From positions 15,940 to 79,939 of the forward strand of contig USRA01000001.1 of assembly GCA_900557035.1 (NCBI GenBank): a stretch of 64,000 nucleotides of DNA, in the 5' to 3' direction. The notes under the pieces are model-generated. The model did not search any database. It was given only the letters and a program-made list of their open reading frames with translations, and was not told the DNA's origin. Numbering within the stretch: the first letter of the stretch is position 1; every line of letters starts with the position of its first letter. Of this stretch, positions 34,438 through 43,519 are shown in pieces. The translations under genes were made by a program, and so were the position numbers. This DNA comes from an uncultured Prevotella sp. Lineage in GTDB: Bacteria; Bacteroidota; Bacteroidia; Bacteroidales; Bacteroidaceae.

Positions 34438-35685
34438 TTACTTTGTGTTTTCATCTGTTTCTTCAACGCTTCTTTTCTGCGTATTCGGCAAGAATCCTGC
34501 GATGATGCCGAGCAATGGCAGGAAGGCACTTACCTGGAAGATGAACTCTATACTTGTCTTGTCGGCAAGCCAGCCGAAGAAAGCGGAGCCCAGACCTCCC
34601 AAACCGAACATCAGTCCGAAGAAGATGCCAGCTATCAATCCCACTTTGTCGGGCATCAGGTCGGTGGCATATACCACAATGGAAGAGAACGCCGAGGCGA
34701 TGATCAGTCCTGACATAAAGGTGCAGATGATGGTCCAGGTGAAGTTTACAAAAGGCATGGCTATGGCGAAAGGTGCTGCTCCCAGGATGGAGAACCAGAT
34801 GACATACTTTCTGCCAAACTTGTCTCCCAGCATGCCTCCAGCTACGGTTCCTATGGCAAAGGCGGCAAGGAATACGAAGAGGCACAGCTGCGAAGTCTGT
34901 ACCGAGACACCGAACTTATCTATCAGGAAGAAGGTGAAATAGCTCGTGATGCAAGCTGTATAGAAATACTTGGAGAATACGAGCATGATGAGGATGAACA
35001 GTGCCCAATACTTCACTCTTTTAGAGATATGGGTATTGAGAAGCGGTTGTTTCTGCGGATGATTCACCACGTAAGTCAGCCTTGCCTTATACCAGACTCC
35101 CAATCTAACCATGATGATGGCGGCGAGCAGGGCTGCAAGGGCAAACCAGGAGATGGCATGCTGTCCGAAAGGCAGGATGATGATGGCTGCCAGCAGTGGT
35201 CCTATAGCCGATCCGCCATTGCCGCCCACCTGGAAGATGGATTGTGCCAGACTCTTCTTACCTCCAGATGCCATCTGTGCCACTCTCGAAGCTGTGGGGT
35301 GAAACACAGAGGAACCCAGACCAACCACACTCACTGCCAGGAGAATCAGGAAATAATTCTCGGCAAAGGCAAGCAGGAGTAGGCCCACTAATGTGAAGCA
35401 CATACCGATGGAAAGTGCATAGGGACGGGGATGCTTGTCGGCATACAGTCCTGTGAAAGGTTGCAGGATGGAAGATGTCATCTGGAAGACCAGCGTGATG
35501 ATGCCTATCTGTGCAAACGAGAAGCCGAACTTATCCTTCACGATCGGGTAGATGGAAGGAATGATCGACTGAATCATATCGTTCAGAAAGTGAGAAATAC
35601 TACAGATGATGAGCATGGAATATACCGTGCCCTCTATCATCTTGGGATTACCCTTGATTTTATTACCTATTGACTTGATATTCAT
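34438..35685 (-). CDS. MFS exporter of the Fsr (fosmidomycin resistance) type
   Basis: 415 residues, about twelve membrane helices. The order SISHFLNDMIQSIIPSIYPIVKDKFG, FQMTSSILQPFTGLYADKHPRPY, GLGSSVFHPTASRVAQMASGGKKSLAQSIFQVGGNGG is that of the Fsr family within the major facilitator superfamily. A conserved GGMLGDKFGRKYV loop lies in the second half. It is a drug or metabolite efflux pump by family, and the real substrate is unknown. Confidence 0.87.
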   Translation of the reverse strand: MNIKSIGNKIKGNPKMIEGTVYSMLIICSISHFLNDMIQSIIPSIYPIVKDKFGFSFAQIGIITLVFQMTSSILQPFTGLYADKHPRPYALSIGMCFTLVGLLLLAFAENYFLILLAVSVVGLGSSVFHPTASRVAQMASGGKKSLAQSIFQVGGNGGSAIGPLLAAIIILPFGQHAISWFALAALLAAIIMVRLGVWYKARLTYVVNHPQKQPLLNTHISKRVKYWALFILIMLVFSKYFYTACITSYFTFFLIDKFGVSVQTSQLCLFVFLAAFAIGTVAGGMLGDKFGRKYVIWFSILGAAPFAIAMPFVNFTWTIICTFMSGLIIASAFSSIVVYATDLMPDKVGLIAGIFFGLMFGLGGLGSAFFGWLADKTSIEFIFQVSAFLPLLGIIAGFLPNTQKRSVEETDENTK

Positions 35686-35789
35686 TACTTCTTCTTTTTA
35701 TTGTTATTTACTGAACTTTTGTCTTACCTCCTCAGCGACCATAGGGAGCAATAACTCTTTTAAACTTCTTTGTTCTGTGCCGGCAGGCT

Positions 35790-38700
35790 TTACTTGCCAT
35801 ACTTGCTTGGTGCGATTCCAAACTTGTTCTTGAAGCACTTATAAAAATAGGTGGAATCGGAGAAGCCAACCTTTTCGCTGATCTCGCTTACGGTGTATTC
35901 GCCTTCCAGCAGGAGCTTGGCGGCAATGCGCAGGCGCTCGTTCTGGATATAGATGTTTGGCGAAACACCCATGATGCTCTTGGTGCGATTATATACCGTG
36001 GTACGGCCCAGGCAGAGCAGCTCGGCAAGGCGATCTACATTGAAGTTGTTATCGCCGATATGCTGTGCCACGATAGTCTCCAGCTTATCCTTGAACTTCT
36101 TGTCGAGGGTGGACATCAGGAGGGTAGGCTCATTCTTCTTGAGCTCCTTCACTGGCTTGACCAGGATTACTTCTCCGCAGGAAGACTGCTCTGCTTTCTC
36201 TAGTGGAGCATTTTCCTTAAGAGTCGTTTCCTGACCAAGTGCTTTCTCCTGCTGCGCTTTCTCTTCAGCCTTCTGCTTCGCTTTCAGTTCCATAGCCACA
36301 AATTGTAGGGCTCGGGCGATGAGGAGCTTGAAGTTGCAAGGCTTCACCATATAGTCATCTACGAAGTTCTTGTATGCCTTCAGTATATGGCTGGTATCAT
36401 CGAAGGCTGTCAGCATGATGACAGGGATGTTCTGCGTTTCCGGATCTGCCTTCATATTGCTTACAATCTCGTAGCCGCTCATCTCCGGCAACTGGATGTC
36501 GCTGATGAGCAGGGCTGGCTTGATTCTCCGGATGTTCTCGTACCCCGTCTTGCCATTCATGAATGTTTCTACATGGAAATAGACAGACAGCTCCGACTTG
36601 ATCTGCTCCAGTATGTCCGGATCATCTTCTATCACCATCACGGTAACGTTGTTGATGGCTTTCGGAGTCATCTCCTTTACAATCATCTCTATCTCGTCCT
36701 TGTCGATGCTGTGGTCATCCAGCGCCTTCTTTTCGATGATATCCTCCGGCTGATACTTGCCGGCATCATTTGGCAGGGCAAGGCAGAAACGGCTGCCTCC
36801 GAGATCCAGGGAACGCTCATAGGTGAGCGAACCCTTGTGGATTTCCGCCATCTGATGCGCCGTATAGAGACCGATACCCATACCGCCCTTGGAAGCATAG
36901 CCGTGCATGAATGGCTTGAAGAGATCAGCCTCTCTTTCCGGTTTGATACCCGGACCATTGTCTTCTACCGAGAAGAACACGATGTTGTTCTCCTGATAGA
37001 GTTTCACGCTGATAATACCCTTGTCTGGGGTATATTTCACGGCATTGCTCAGCAGGTTATACACGATGGTTTCCACCTTTTCCTGGTCGAAGAGCATCTC
37101 GTGGTTGCTGGTCCAGGGAGTGAAACTCATGGTGATGTCCTTCTGTTTGGCCACGGTATAGAAATTATTGTAGATGGTGCGCACGAAACCGATGATTTCT
37201 CCCTTTTCTACATTCAGCTTCATATTGCCCGTATTGATTTTGCGGAACTCCATCAGCTGGTTGATGAGTCGCTGCAGTCGCTTGGTTCCTCTGGAGAGGG
37301 TATTGATGTTGTTCTTGGAAGCATAGCCTTCTCCCTTGGTCATCATCTTTTCCACGGCACTCTGGATGATGGCGAGCGGGGTGCGGAACTCATGAGAGAT
37401 ATGGGTGAAGAAGTTGATTCGGAAATCAGACATCTGTTTCTCCAAAGCAATCTGCTGGTTCAGTTCGAAGTTTCTTCTCCATGAACGATAGTAGAGCACT
37501 CCGGCTCCGCAGATGATGAGCAGATAGATGCACCACGCCCATACCGTATTGTACCAAGGCTGACAGATGGTGATATGGAGCAGGTTTTCCTCGCTCCACT
37601 GGTTGCTGCCTATACGGGTACGGATATGCAGGGTGTAGCTGCCAGGGTTCAGGTCGCTGAACTCGGCATGGTTGATGCTGGTCATCGGGCGCCAGGTATT
37701 GTCTATTCCTTCCATATAGTACTGGTACATCGCATCCTTGATGTGCGGATAATCGAAGTTGGAGAAGTGGATGTTGAGCGAATTCTTGTCGTGTGGCAGG
37801 CTGATTTCCCGTGTATAGTTCAGCGCCTTGGTCAGGATTTGCTCATTTTCTGCTTCGTATATTGAGATACCATTGATGGCGAGGTCGGTGATGACCGCTC
37901 TTATGTGGGCTGGTGGTATGCTGATGGTGCGGGATGGCTGGATGAAGATCATACCGTCGGCAACACCGAATACCAGTCTGCCATCCTTCAGCTTGGTGGC
38001 GCAGTTCTCCGTAAAGTTGTTGCTGAAGATGGTGCGTCCTGTCTGGAATGAACGGATATCATTGGTCTTGGCGTTGAGACGGGAGATTCCTTCCTCTGTA
38101 CCAATCCAGATATTGTCGTAGTTGTCCTCCTCCAGTGAGCGGGTATTGTTGTCGGTGAGTCCCTTGCTGGTATCAAACAGCTCGTACTCCAGTTCCCAGG
38201 TCTTCTCGTTGTAGCTGCATTTCAGAATGCCGCCAGTTGCTGCAAACCACAGTTTCCCGTCATGTGCCTCGATGCCGCAATTGATTTCGCTTACCGGCAG
38301 CTTTCCGTTTTCGTCGCTGAAGTGCAGGAACTTCTGGGCTGTGATCTTCTTTTCAGCAGTATTAACCATCAGGATACCATTGTTGCTGCATACCCAGAGT
38401 CTGCCTTTGCGGTCCAGAAGCAGATCATGGATTTGGGCTTCCTTGCCGTCAGCATTCAGAAACTGCTCGAATTTCCGTGGCTGCTGCCCCGTAGTCTGTG
38501 GGGTGATGAGCAGACCTTCTCCCCAGGTGGCAATCCAGGCTCTTCCCTGCTTGTCGAAGATGGTCTTGTAGAAGGCGGCACCTGGCGCATAATGTTCCTT
38601 CTCATATTTGGAATATTTTACGCCATCAATGTAGATGCCGTCTCCCTTGGTAGATATCCATTTCTTGCCCTGCGGATCTATGGCATAGTCATAGACGCAG

Positions 38701-40142
38701 GCATCGGTCTGCTTTTCTACCGTTCGCTGTAGGGTTCTGGCATCATAGATGTAAGTCATGTTGGCACGGGTAGTGACGGCGAGCTTGTCATTGCCTATGT
38801 TGCTGATATGGCGCACGTAGTTGCTCCATTCCCGGTTGGTATTTGGTTCAATCCTGACATGCTCTGTGTTGAGATCCTTAAGTTCACGGCAGCAATATAC
38901 GCCATCTCCGGTACAGATCCAGATGCATCCGCTGCGGTCGATGAATACGTTCAGCAGGAAGTCGGAATGGAAGAGCGGGTCTTTGTCTGCTGCAGAGAAG
39001 TGCTGGAGTTCATCTTCCTTCGGGTTGTAGATGAAGAGTCCGTTACCATAAGATACGATATATACATTTCCGTGGGCATCTTCGGCAGCCACGAAGTTCT
39101 TGTCTCTACCGTTGATGTAAGCCTTGTCGTCCAGCAGATGGAATTTTCTGAAGAGCTTTCCCCTTTTGTTGAACAGGTAGGCGTTTCCCTTCTTGTCGTA
39201 AAGAAACTCATAGGATTTGAGATAGGTTTTCGACATGGCATTCGGTATCTGGATGGCTGGCTTGTGAAAGATGCCGGTCTTCAGATTCATTGCAAAAGTT
39301 TCTTCCTGGGTAAAGATATACCATTCTCCCTGCCAGAAGAAGGAGGCGTGCGATTTACCCACATATCCCACCATGGATGGGAGATGGGATTTCCTGACGA
39401 GTTTGCCCGAGTTGTCATAAAGAAAGGCATCGCCCTTGTCGGTCAGCACGGCGATATGATTGCCGTCAGTAGTCAGGGTGATGATATGCTGGTTCTTGAG
39501 CTTCAGATGGCTCTTGCCATCAGGGGTGATGCGGTTAAGACCTTTACCGGATGCTATCCATACATTCAGTTTGGCGTCTTCTATCATCTGTAGCTGATTG
39601 TCGCCTATCAGTTTGCCGTTCTTTGTAGTATAATCTGTGGCTTGAAACTTTCCGTTGCTATAAGTCAGGTATCTGGCTCCAAAATCTCCAGAAAAGAGCC
39701 ACATGCCATTCTGGCTCTTGAATCGGTTTCTCAAGAGCGTAGCATTCTCCTTATCGAAATAATCGGAGAAATGAGCTGTTTCCAGGTCGAAGCAGCAGAG
39801 GATATTGGATGGATTGTAGCCCCAGATGAGTCCATGTTTCTCGTCGTTGATGAGTTGGGAGATGGAGTGGTGACTCTTTTGTCCGGAGTTCTTGCTGAGA
39901 TTGGTGAAGTTGATAAACTGGTAGCCATCATATCTGCTCACTCCGTTAGGGGTGCCGAGCCAGATAAATCCATCTCTATCCTGAATGATATCGTTCACCG
40001 TATTGCATGACAGACCGTCCTTAGCCGAGAGTCGCTTCCCGTCTAATTTGATGCTGCCGAATGCCTGCAGAGGCATCAGCCAAATGCTGATGAATCCTAC
40101 TATATATAATAAGGTGTAGAATATTTTTTTGTTTCTTTTCAT
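35790..40142 (-). CDS. Hybrid two-component regulator (HTCS) of the rhamnogalacturonan locus
   Basis: About 1450 residues, sensor and response regulator in one inner-membrane protein. I start it at ATG 40140-40142, giving the signal/anchor KKIFYTLLYIVGFISIWLMPLQAFG; the longer frame would span its own promoter. Order: beta-propeller repeats (DRDGFIWLGTPNGVSRYDG and similar) and a Y_Y_Y domain form the periplasmic sugar sensor. Then come a membrane helix (WAWCIYLLIICGAGVLYY), HisKA with phospho-His in SHEFRTPL (about 915), an ATPase domain (DNGPGI, GMGIGLYTA), a receiver with Asp in LLISDIQLPEMSG (about 1212), and an AraC helix-turn-helix (about 1365-1450). It is divergent from susC, which it should activate. 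Confidence 0.93.
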   Translation of the reverse strand: MKRNKKIFYTLLYIVGFISIWLMPLQAFGSIKLDGKRLSAKDGLSCNTVNDIIQDRDGFIWLGTPNGVSRYDGYQFINFTNLSKNSGQKSHHSISQLINDEKHGLIWGYNPSNILCCFDLETAHFSDYFDKENATLLRNRFKSQNGMWLFSGDFGARYLTYSNGKFQATDYTTKNGKLIGDNQLQMIEDAKLNVWIASGKGLNRITPDGKSHLKLKNQHIITLTTDGNHIAVLTDKGDAFLYDNSGKLVRKSHLPSMVGYVGKSHASFFWQGEWYIFTQEETFAMNLKTGIFHKPAIQIPNAMSKTYLKSYEFLYDKKGNAYLFNKRGKLFRKFHLLDDKAYINGRDKNFVAAEDAHGNVYIVSYGNGLFIYNPKEDELQHFSAADKDPLFHSDFLLNVFIDRSGCIWICTGDGVYCCRELKDLNTEHVRIEPNTNREWSNYVRHISNIGNDKLAVTTRANMTYIYDARTLQRTVEKQTDACVYDYAIDPQGKKWISTKGDGIYIDGVKYSKYEKEHYAPGAAFYKTIFDKQGRAWIATWGEGLLITPQTTGQQPRKFEQFLNADGKEAQIHDLLLDRKGRLWVCSNNGILMVNTAEKKITAQKFLHFSDENGKLPVSEINCGIEAHDGKLWFAATGGILKCSYNEKTWELEYELFDTSKGLTDNNTRSLEEDNYDNIWIGTEEGISRLNAKTNDIRSFQTGRTIFSNNFTENCATKLKDGRLVFGVADGMIFIQPSRTISIPPAHIRAVITDLAINGISIYEAENEQILTKALNYTREISLPHDKNSLNIHFSNFDYPHIKDAMYQYYMEGIDNTWRPMTSINHAEFSDLNPGSYTLHIRTRIGSNQWSEENLLHITICQPWYNTVWAWCIYLLIICGAGVLYYRSWRRNFELNQQIALEKQMSDFRINFFTHISHEFRTPLAIIQSAVEKMMTKGEGYASKNNINTLSRGTKRLQRLINQLMEFRKINTGNMKLNVEKGEIIGFVRTIYNNFYTVAKQKDITMSFTPWTSNHEMLFDQEKVETIVYNLLSNAVKYTPDKGIISVKLYQENNIVFFSVEDNGPGIKPEREADLFKPFMHGYASKGGMGIGLYTAHQMAEIHKGSLTYERSLDLGGSRFCLALPNDAGKYQPEDIIEKKALDDHSIDKDEIEMIVKEMTPKAINNVTVMVIEDDPDILEQIKSELSVYFHVETFMNGKTGYENIRRIKPALLISDIQLPEMSGYEIVSNMKADPETQNIPVIMLTAFDDTSHILKAYKNFVDDYMVKPCNFKLLIARALQFVAMELKAKQKAEEKAQQEKALGQETTLKENAPLEKAEQSSCGEVILVKPVKELKKNEPTLLMSTLDKKFKDKLETIVAQHIGDNNFNVDRLAELLCLGRTTVYNRTKSIMGVSPNIYIQNERLRIAAKLLLEGEYTVSEISEKVGFSDSTYFYKCFKNKFGIAPSKYGK

Positions 40143-40166
40143 TTGATAGGTCGTTTGATTCTTCTG

Positions 40167-40197
40167 CAAAAATACGATAAAATCCTTAGACCGCAAA
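40167..40197 (-). promoter_or_regulatory. Promoter of the hybrid regulator
   Basis: Minus strand TTTG (40194-40197), 19 bases, TATTTTTG (40167-40174): exact consensus, 25 bases before the chosen start. Confidence 0.75.
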
Positions 40198-40245
40198 ACA
40201 AAAAGAAAGGGAAAACATAATATAAAAAACAAAAAATGGGTAAAA

Positions 40246-40280
40246 GTCAAAAAATAAAGGTGAATGGTCAAAATATAAAG
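40246..40280 (+). promoter_or_regulatory. Direct repeat before susC, candidate HTCS binding site
   Basis: GTCAAAAAATAAAG (40246-40259) and GTCAAAATATAAAG (40267-40280) are direct repeats 21 bp apart, ending where the -33 box of the susC promoter should be. AraC-type domains bind such tandem half-sites on one face of the helix. Confidence 0.55.
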
Positions 40281-40301
40281 TATAGTCGGCAAGAATAAGT
40301 G

Positions 40302-40309
40302 TATTTTTG
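40302..40309 (+). promoter_or_regulatory. -7 box of the susC promoter
   Basis: TATTTTTG, 41 bases before ATG 40351. No consensus -33 box is present, as expected for a promoter that needs an activator. Confidence 0.6.
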
Positions 40310-40350
40310 CAACCGAAACAATAAACATATAAACCAAAACGTAATAAAAC

Positions 40351-43300
40351 ATGGACAACAAACTATTTTTAAAGGAGTCTGTTTTGCCTGTTACTCTTTT
40401 TTGCTCAGCATTGATGTTTTCTCCTATCGGAGTAGCTCAGGTGAATGCAGCAACGAATGTAGTACAGCAAGCTAAAACAGTAAAAGGTACAGTTGTAGAT
40501 AACATGGGCGAGCCAGTCATTGGCGCCAGTGTTAAAGTAGTAGGCACTACCAATGGTGCCGTAACTGATCTAGATGGTAACTTTACTTTGACCAATGTGC
40601 CAAAGAATGCTACCGTGGAAATTTCGTATATCGGTTATACAACCCAGAAAGTGAGTGTTGCCGGAAAGAGCGATCTGAAGGTAACATTGCAGGAAGACAA
40701 TAAGGCTTTGGATGAAGTCGTGGTAGTAGGTTATGGTGTGCAGCGCAAGAGCGATGTGACCGGAGCCTTGGCTCACCTGGATTCCAAGGACCTGACAGCG
40801 ATGCCTGTCAAGGATGCCCTGGAGGGTATGCAGGGTAAGACTGCCGGTGTGGATATCACCAACTCTCAGCGTCCTGGTACAGTAGGTAGTATCACTATCC
40901 GTGGTCAGCGCTCTATCGGTGCCAGCAGTGCTCCGCTCTATGTAGTAGATGGTATGATTATCCAGAACGGTGGTATCGAGAATATCAACCCTCAGGATAT
41001 CGAGAGCATCGAGGTATTGAAGGATGCTTCTGCTACCGCTATCTATGGTGCACGTGGTGCCAACGGTGTTGTGCTCGTTACTACCAAGAAGGGTAAGGAA
41101 GGCAAGGTGACCCTGAACTATGCAGGTACCGTAACCTTCTCTACACTCCACGACGTAACCAAGATGATGAATGCCACACAGTGGCTGGACTATGCCCGCC
41201 GTGCAGCATACAACTATGGCGGCTATGGCGATCCTAAGGCAGATTTTGCTCCAGACTATGCCAGCGACCAGAAACTCTTTGGCGGTGAACCAGCCAGCTG
41301 GGCCAATATCGAGCAGGCTTGGGTGAACGGAACTTATCATCCTGAGCTCGTCGGTTCTTACGACTGGGCTTCACAGGGTAAGCAGACCGGCGTAACCCAC
41401 GAGCATACTATCAGCGCTTCGGGCGGTACAGATAAGTTCAAGGGCTATGGTTCCTTCGGTTATTTGAACCAGAAGGGCACTCAGCCAGGTCAGAGCTATC
41501 AGCGCTTCACCCTGAATACATCTTTCGAGGCTAGACCAGTAGCTCCATTGACATTGGGCTTCACCATGAATGCTTCATACGGAACCCAGAACTACGGTTA
41601 CAACTACAGCAAGTCTGTAACCGGTGCGGGCGATTACTATAATGCTCTGAATACCATGATTCCATGGACTGTTCCTTACGATTCTGATGGCAACTATATC
41701 CGCAATCCATGGGCTTACAACGTGAACATCATCAACCCTATCGATGAGTTGAAGTATAATACCAACAAGCGTACCAATTTCCGTATCAATGGCAGTGCCT
41801 ACGCTCAGTTTGATTTTGGTAAGGTTTGGAAGCCATTGGAGGGCTTGCAGTATCGCATCCAGTTTGGTCCTGAGCTCCAGTACTATCGCCTGGGCATCGC
41901 CAATGCGGCTGATGGTATCAATGGCGACGGCAACAATGTGGCTCAGTACAACCCATCCAATAAGGTGGCTTGGACACTCGATAACCTGGTTTACTATAAC
42001 AAGACTATTGCCAAGAACCATCGTATCGGTGTAACCCTCTTGCAGAGTGCTTCCAAGTATCATTATGAGAATGGTAATATTAAGGCGAATGTGGCAAGTG
42101 CTGACGAGTTGTGGTGGAACACCAGCTCTCTGAGCAAGCCATTGCAGTATACCACCGGTCTGACAGAGACCCAGCTGGCTTCCTACATGGCTCGCGTGAA
42201 CTATACCTATGCAGATAAGTATATGCTGACAGCCAGTGTACGTACCGATGGTGCCTCTCAGTTGGCTGACGGTCATAAGTGGGCTTCCTTCCCATCTGTA
42301 GCGCTCGGCTGGCGCATCGATCAGGAGAAGTTCATGCAGAAGGCTGATTTCATCAGCAATCTGAAACTCCGTCTGGGTTATGGTATTTCCGGTAACTATG
42401 CGGTATCTGCATACGCTACTCAGGGTGCCGTTCAGAGCAACGTATATACCTGGGGTGCAACAACATCCGTAGGTTATCTGCCATCAGATGCTTCTGCCAA
42501 GAGTCCTAACAAGATGGCGAACCTCGACCTCGGTTGGGAGAAGACCAAGCAGTGGAACGTAGGTCTCGACTTCGGTTTCATCAATAACCGTATCAGCGGT
42601 AGTGTTGACTACTATCACAACAAGACTACTGACTTGATTCTGGCTACCACCATCCCATCTCTCACCGGTTATACCAGCACATACGCCAACGTAGGTGAGA
42701 CTTCAGGCTGGGGTCTTGATGTACAGTTGAATGCCATCCCTGTGAAGACCAGGGATTTCGAATGGAATACCAGTCTTACCTGGACCATCGACCGCAACCG
42801 TGTGGATAAGTTGAACAATGGCGTGAAGGAGAACGTGAACGATCGTCTCTTCGTAGGCGAGGAAATCGGTGTTTACTACGATTATGTATATGATGGAATC
42901 TGGAAGACCTCTGAGGCAGAAGAAGCTGCCAAGTTTGGTCGCAAGCCTGGTCAGATCAAGGTGAAGGATGTAAATCCTGATGGCAAGATTGATGCCAACG
43001 ACCGTCAGATTGTAGGTAAGGTTCGTCCACGCTGGTCAGGCGGTTGGCACAATACCTTCAGTTACAAGAACTTCGAGTTGTCTTGCTTCATCTATGCCCG
43101 CTGGAAGTTTACCGTAGCCAAGGGTGCAGAGACGTTGGGCGGTATGTATGCTATGCGTGATCTGGATTACTGGATTGCCGGTGTTAACGAGGACGCTGAG
43201 TATTATGCTCCTGGTTCTAATGGTCAGGCAGCAGATGCTTATTCTGGCTCAATGAACTATCAGGACGGTTCATATATCAAGATGCGTAACATCTCTCTGG

Positions 43301-43503
43301 GTTATACCTTCCCTAAGAATGTAACCAGCAAGATGGGCATGAGCAACCTCAAGGTTTATGTTCAGGCAATGAACCCATTCACTATCTACAAGAAGTGCAA
43401 GTGGCTTGATACCGACCTCTTGAGTTATGACAACAACTCAACATCTTATGGTTCAGGTACAACCATCAAGAGCTGGGTTATCGGATTAAACATTGGATTC
43501 TAA
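40351..43503 (+). CDS. SusC-type TonB-dependent outer membrane transporter
   Basis: 1050 residues. An N-terminal signal (about 1-33) leads to a carboxypeptidase-regulatory-like domain (VKGTVVDNMGEPVIGASVKVVG, about 45-125). The plug starts with the family box LDEVVVVGYGVQRKSDVTGA, and QDIESIEVLKDASATAIYGARG lies within it. The barrel ends in WVIGLNIGF. Together with the SusD protein 16 bases downstream it should import pectin, most likely rhamnogalacturonan-I, oligosaccharides. The stop overlaps the frame of the next gene's upstream codons, so the pair is tightly coupled. Confidence 0.95.
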   Translation: MDNKLFLKESVLPVTLFCSALMFSPIGVAQVNAATNVVQQAKTVKGTVVDNMGEPVIGASVKVVGTTNGAVTDLDGNFTLTNVPKNATVEISYIGYTTQKVSVAGKSDLKVTLQEDNKALDEVVVVGYGVQRKSDVTGALAHLDSKDLTAMPVKDALEGMQGKTAGVDITNSQRPGTVGSITIRGQRSIGASSAPLYVVDGMIIQNGGIENINPQDIESIEVLKDASATAIYGARGANGVVLVTTKKGKEGKVTLNYAGTVTFSTLHDVTKMMNATQWLDYARRAAYNYGGYGDPKADFAPDYASDQKLFGGEPASWANIEQAWVNGTYHPELVGSYDWASQGKQTGVTHEHTISASGGTDKFKGYGSFGYLNQKGTQPGQSYQRFTLNTSFEARPVAPLTLGFTMNASYGTQNYGYNYSKSVTGAGDYYNALNTMIPWTVPYDSDGNYIRNPWAYNVNIINPIDELKYNTNKRTNFRINGSAYAQFDFGKVWKPLEGLQYRIQFGPELQYYRLGIANAADGINGDGNNVAQYNPSNKVAWTLDNLVYYNKTIAKNHRIGVTLLQSASKYHYENGNIKANVASADELWWNTSSLSKPLQYTTGLTETQLASYMARVNYTYADKYMLTASVRTDGASQLADGHKWASFPSVALGWRIDQEKFMQKADFISNLKLRLGYGISGNYAVSAYATQGAVQSNVYTWGATTSVGYLPSDASAKSPNKMANLDLGWEKTKQWNVGLDFGFINNRISGSVDYYHNKTTDLILATTIPSLTGYTSTYANVGETSGWGLDVQLNAIPVKTRDFEWNTSLTWTIDRNRVDKLNNGVKENVNDRLFVGEEIGVYYDYVYDGIWKTSEAEEAAKFGRKPGQIKVKDVNPDGKIDANDRQIVGKVRPRWSGGWHNTFSYKNFELSCFIYARWKFTVAKGAETLGGMYAMRDLDYWIAGVNEDAEYYAPGSNGQAADAYSGSMNYQDGSYIKMRNISLGYTFPKNVTSKMGMSNLKVYVQAMNPFTIYKKCKWLDTDLLSYDNNSTSYGSGTTIKSWVIGLNIGF

Positions 43504-43519
43504 AAACAGGACTTTCATC

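Noticed and set aside
40143-40361. Longer N-terminus for the hybrid regulator
   Set aside because: The 73 extra codons are AT-rich, cover both divergent promoters and would bury the evident signal/anchor.
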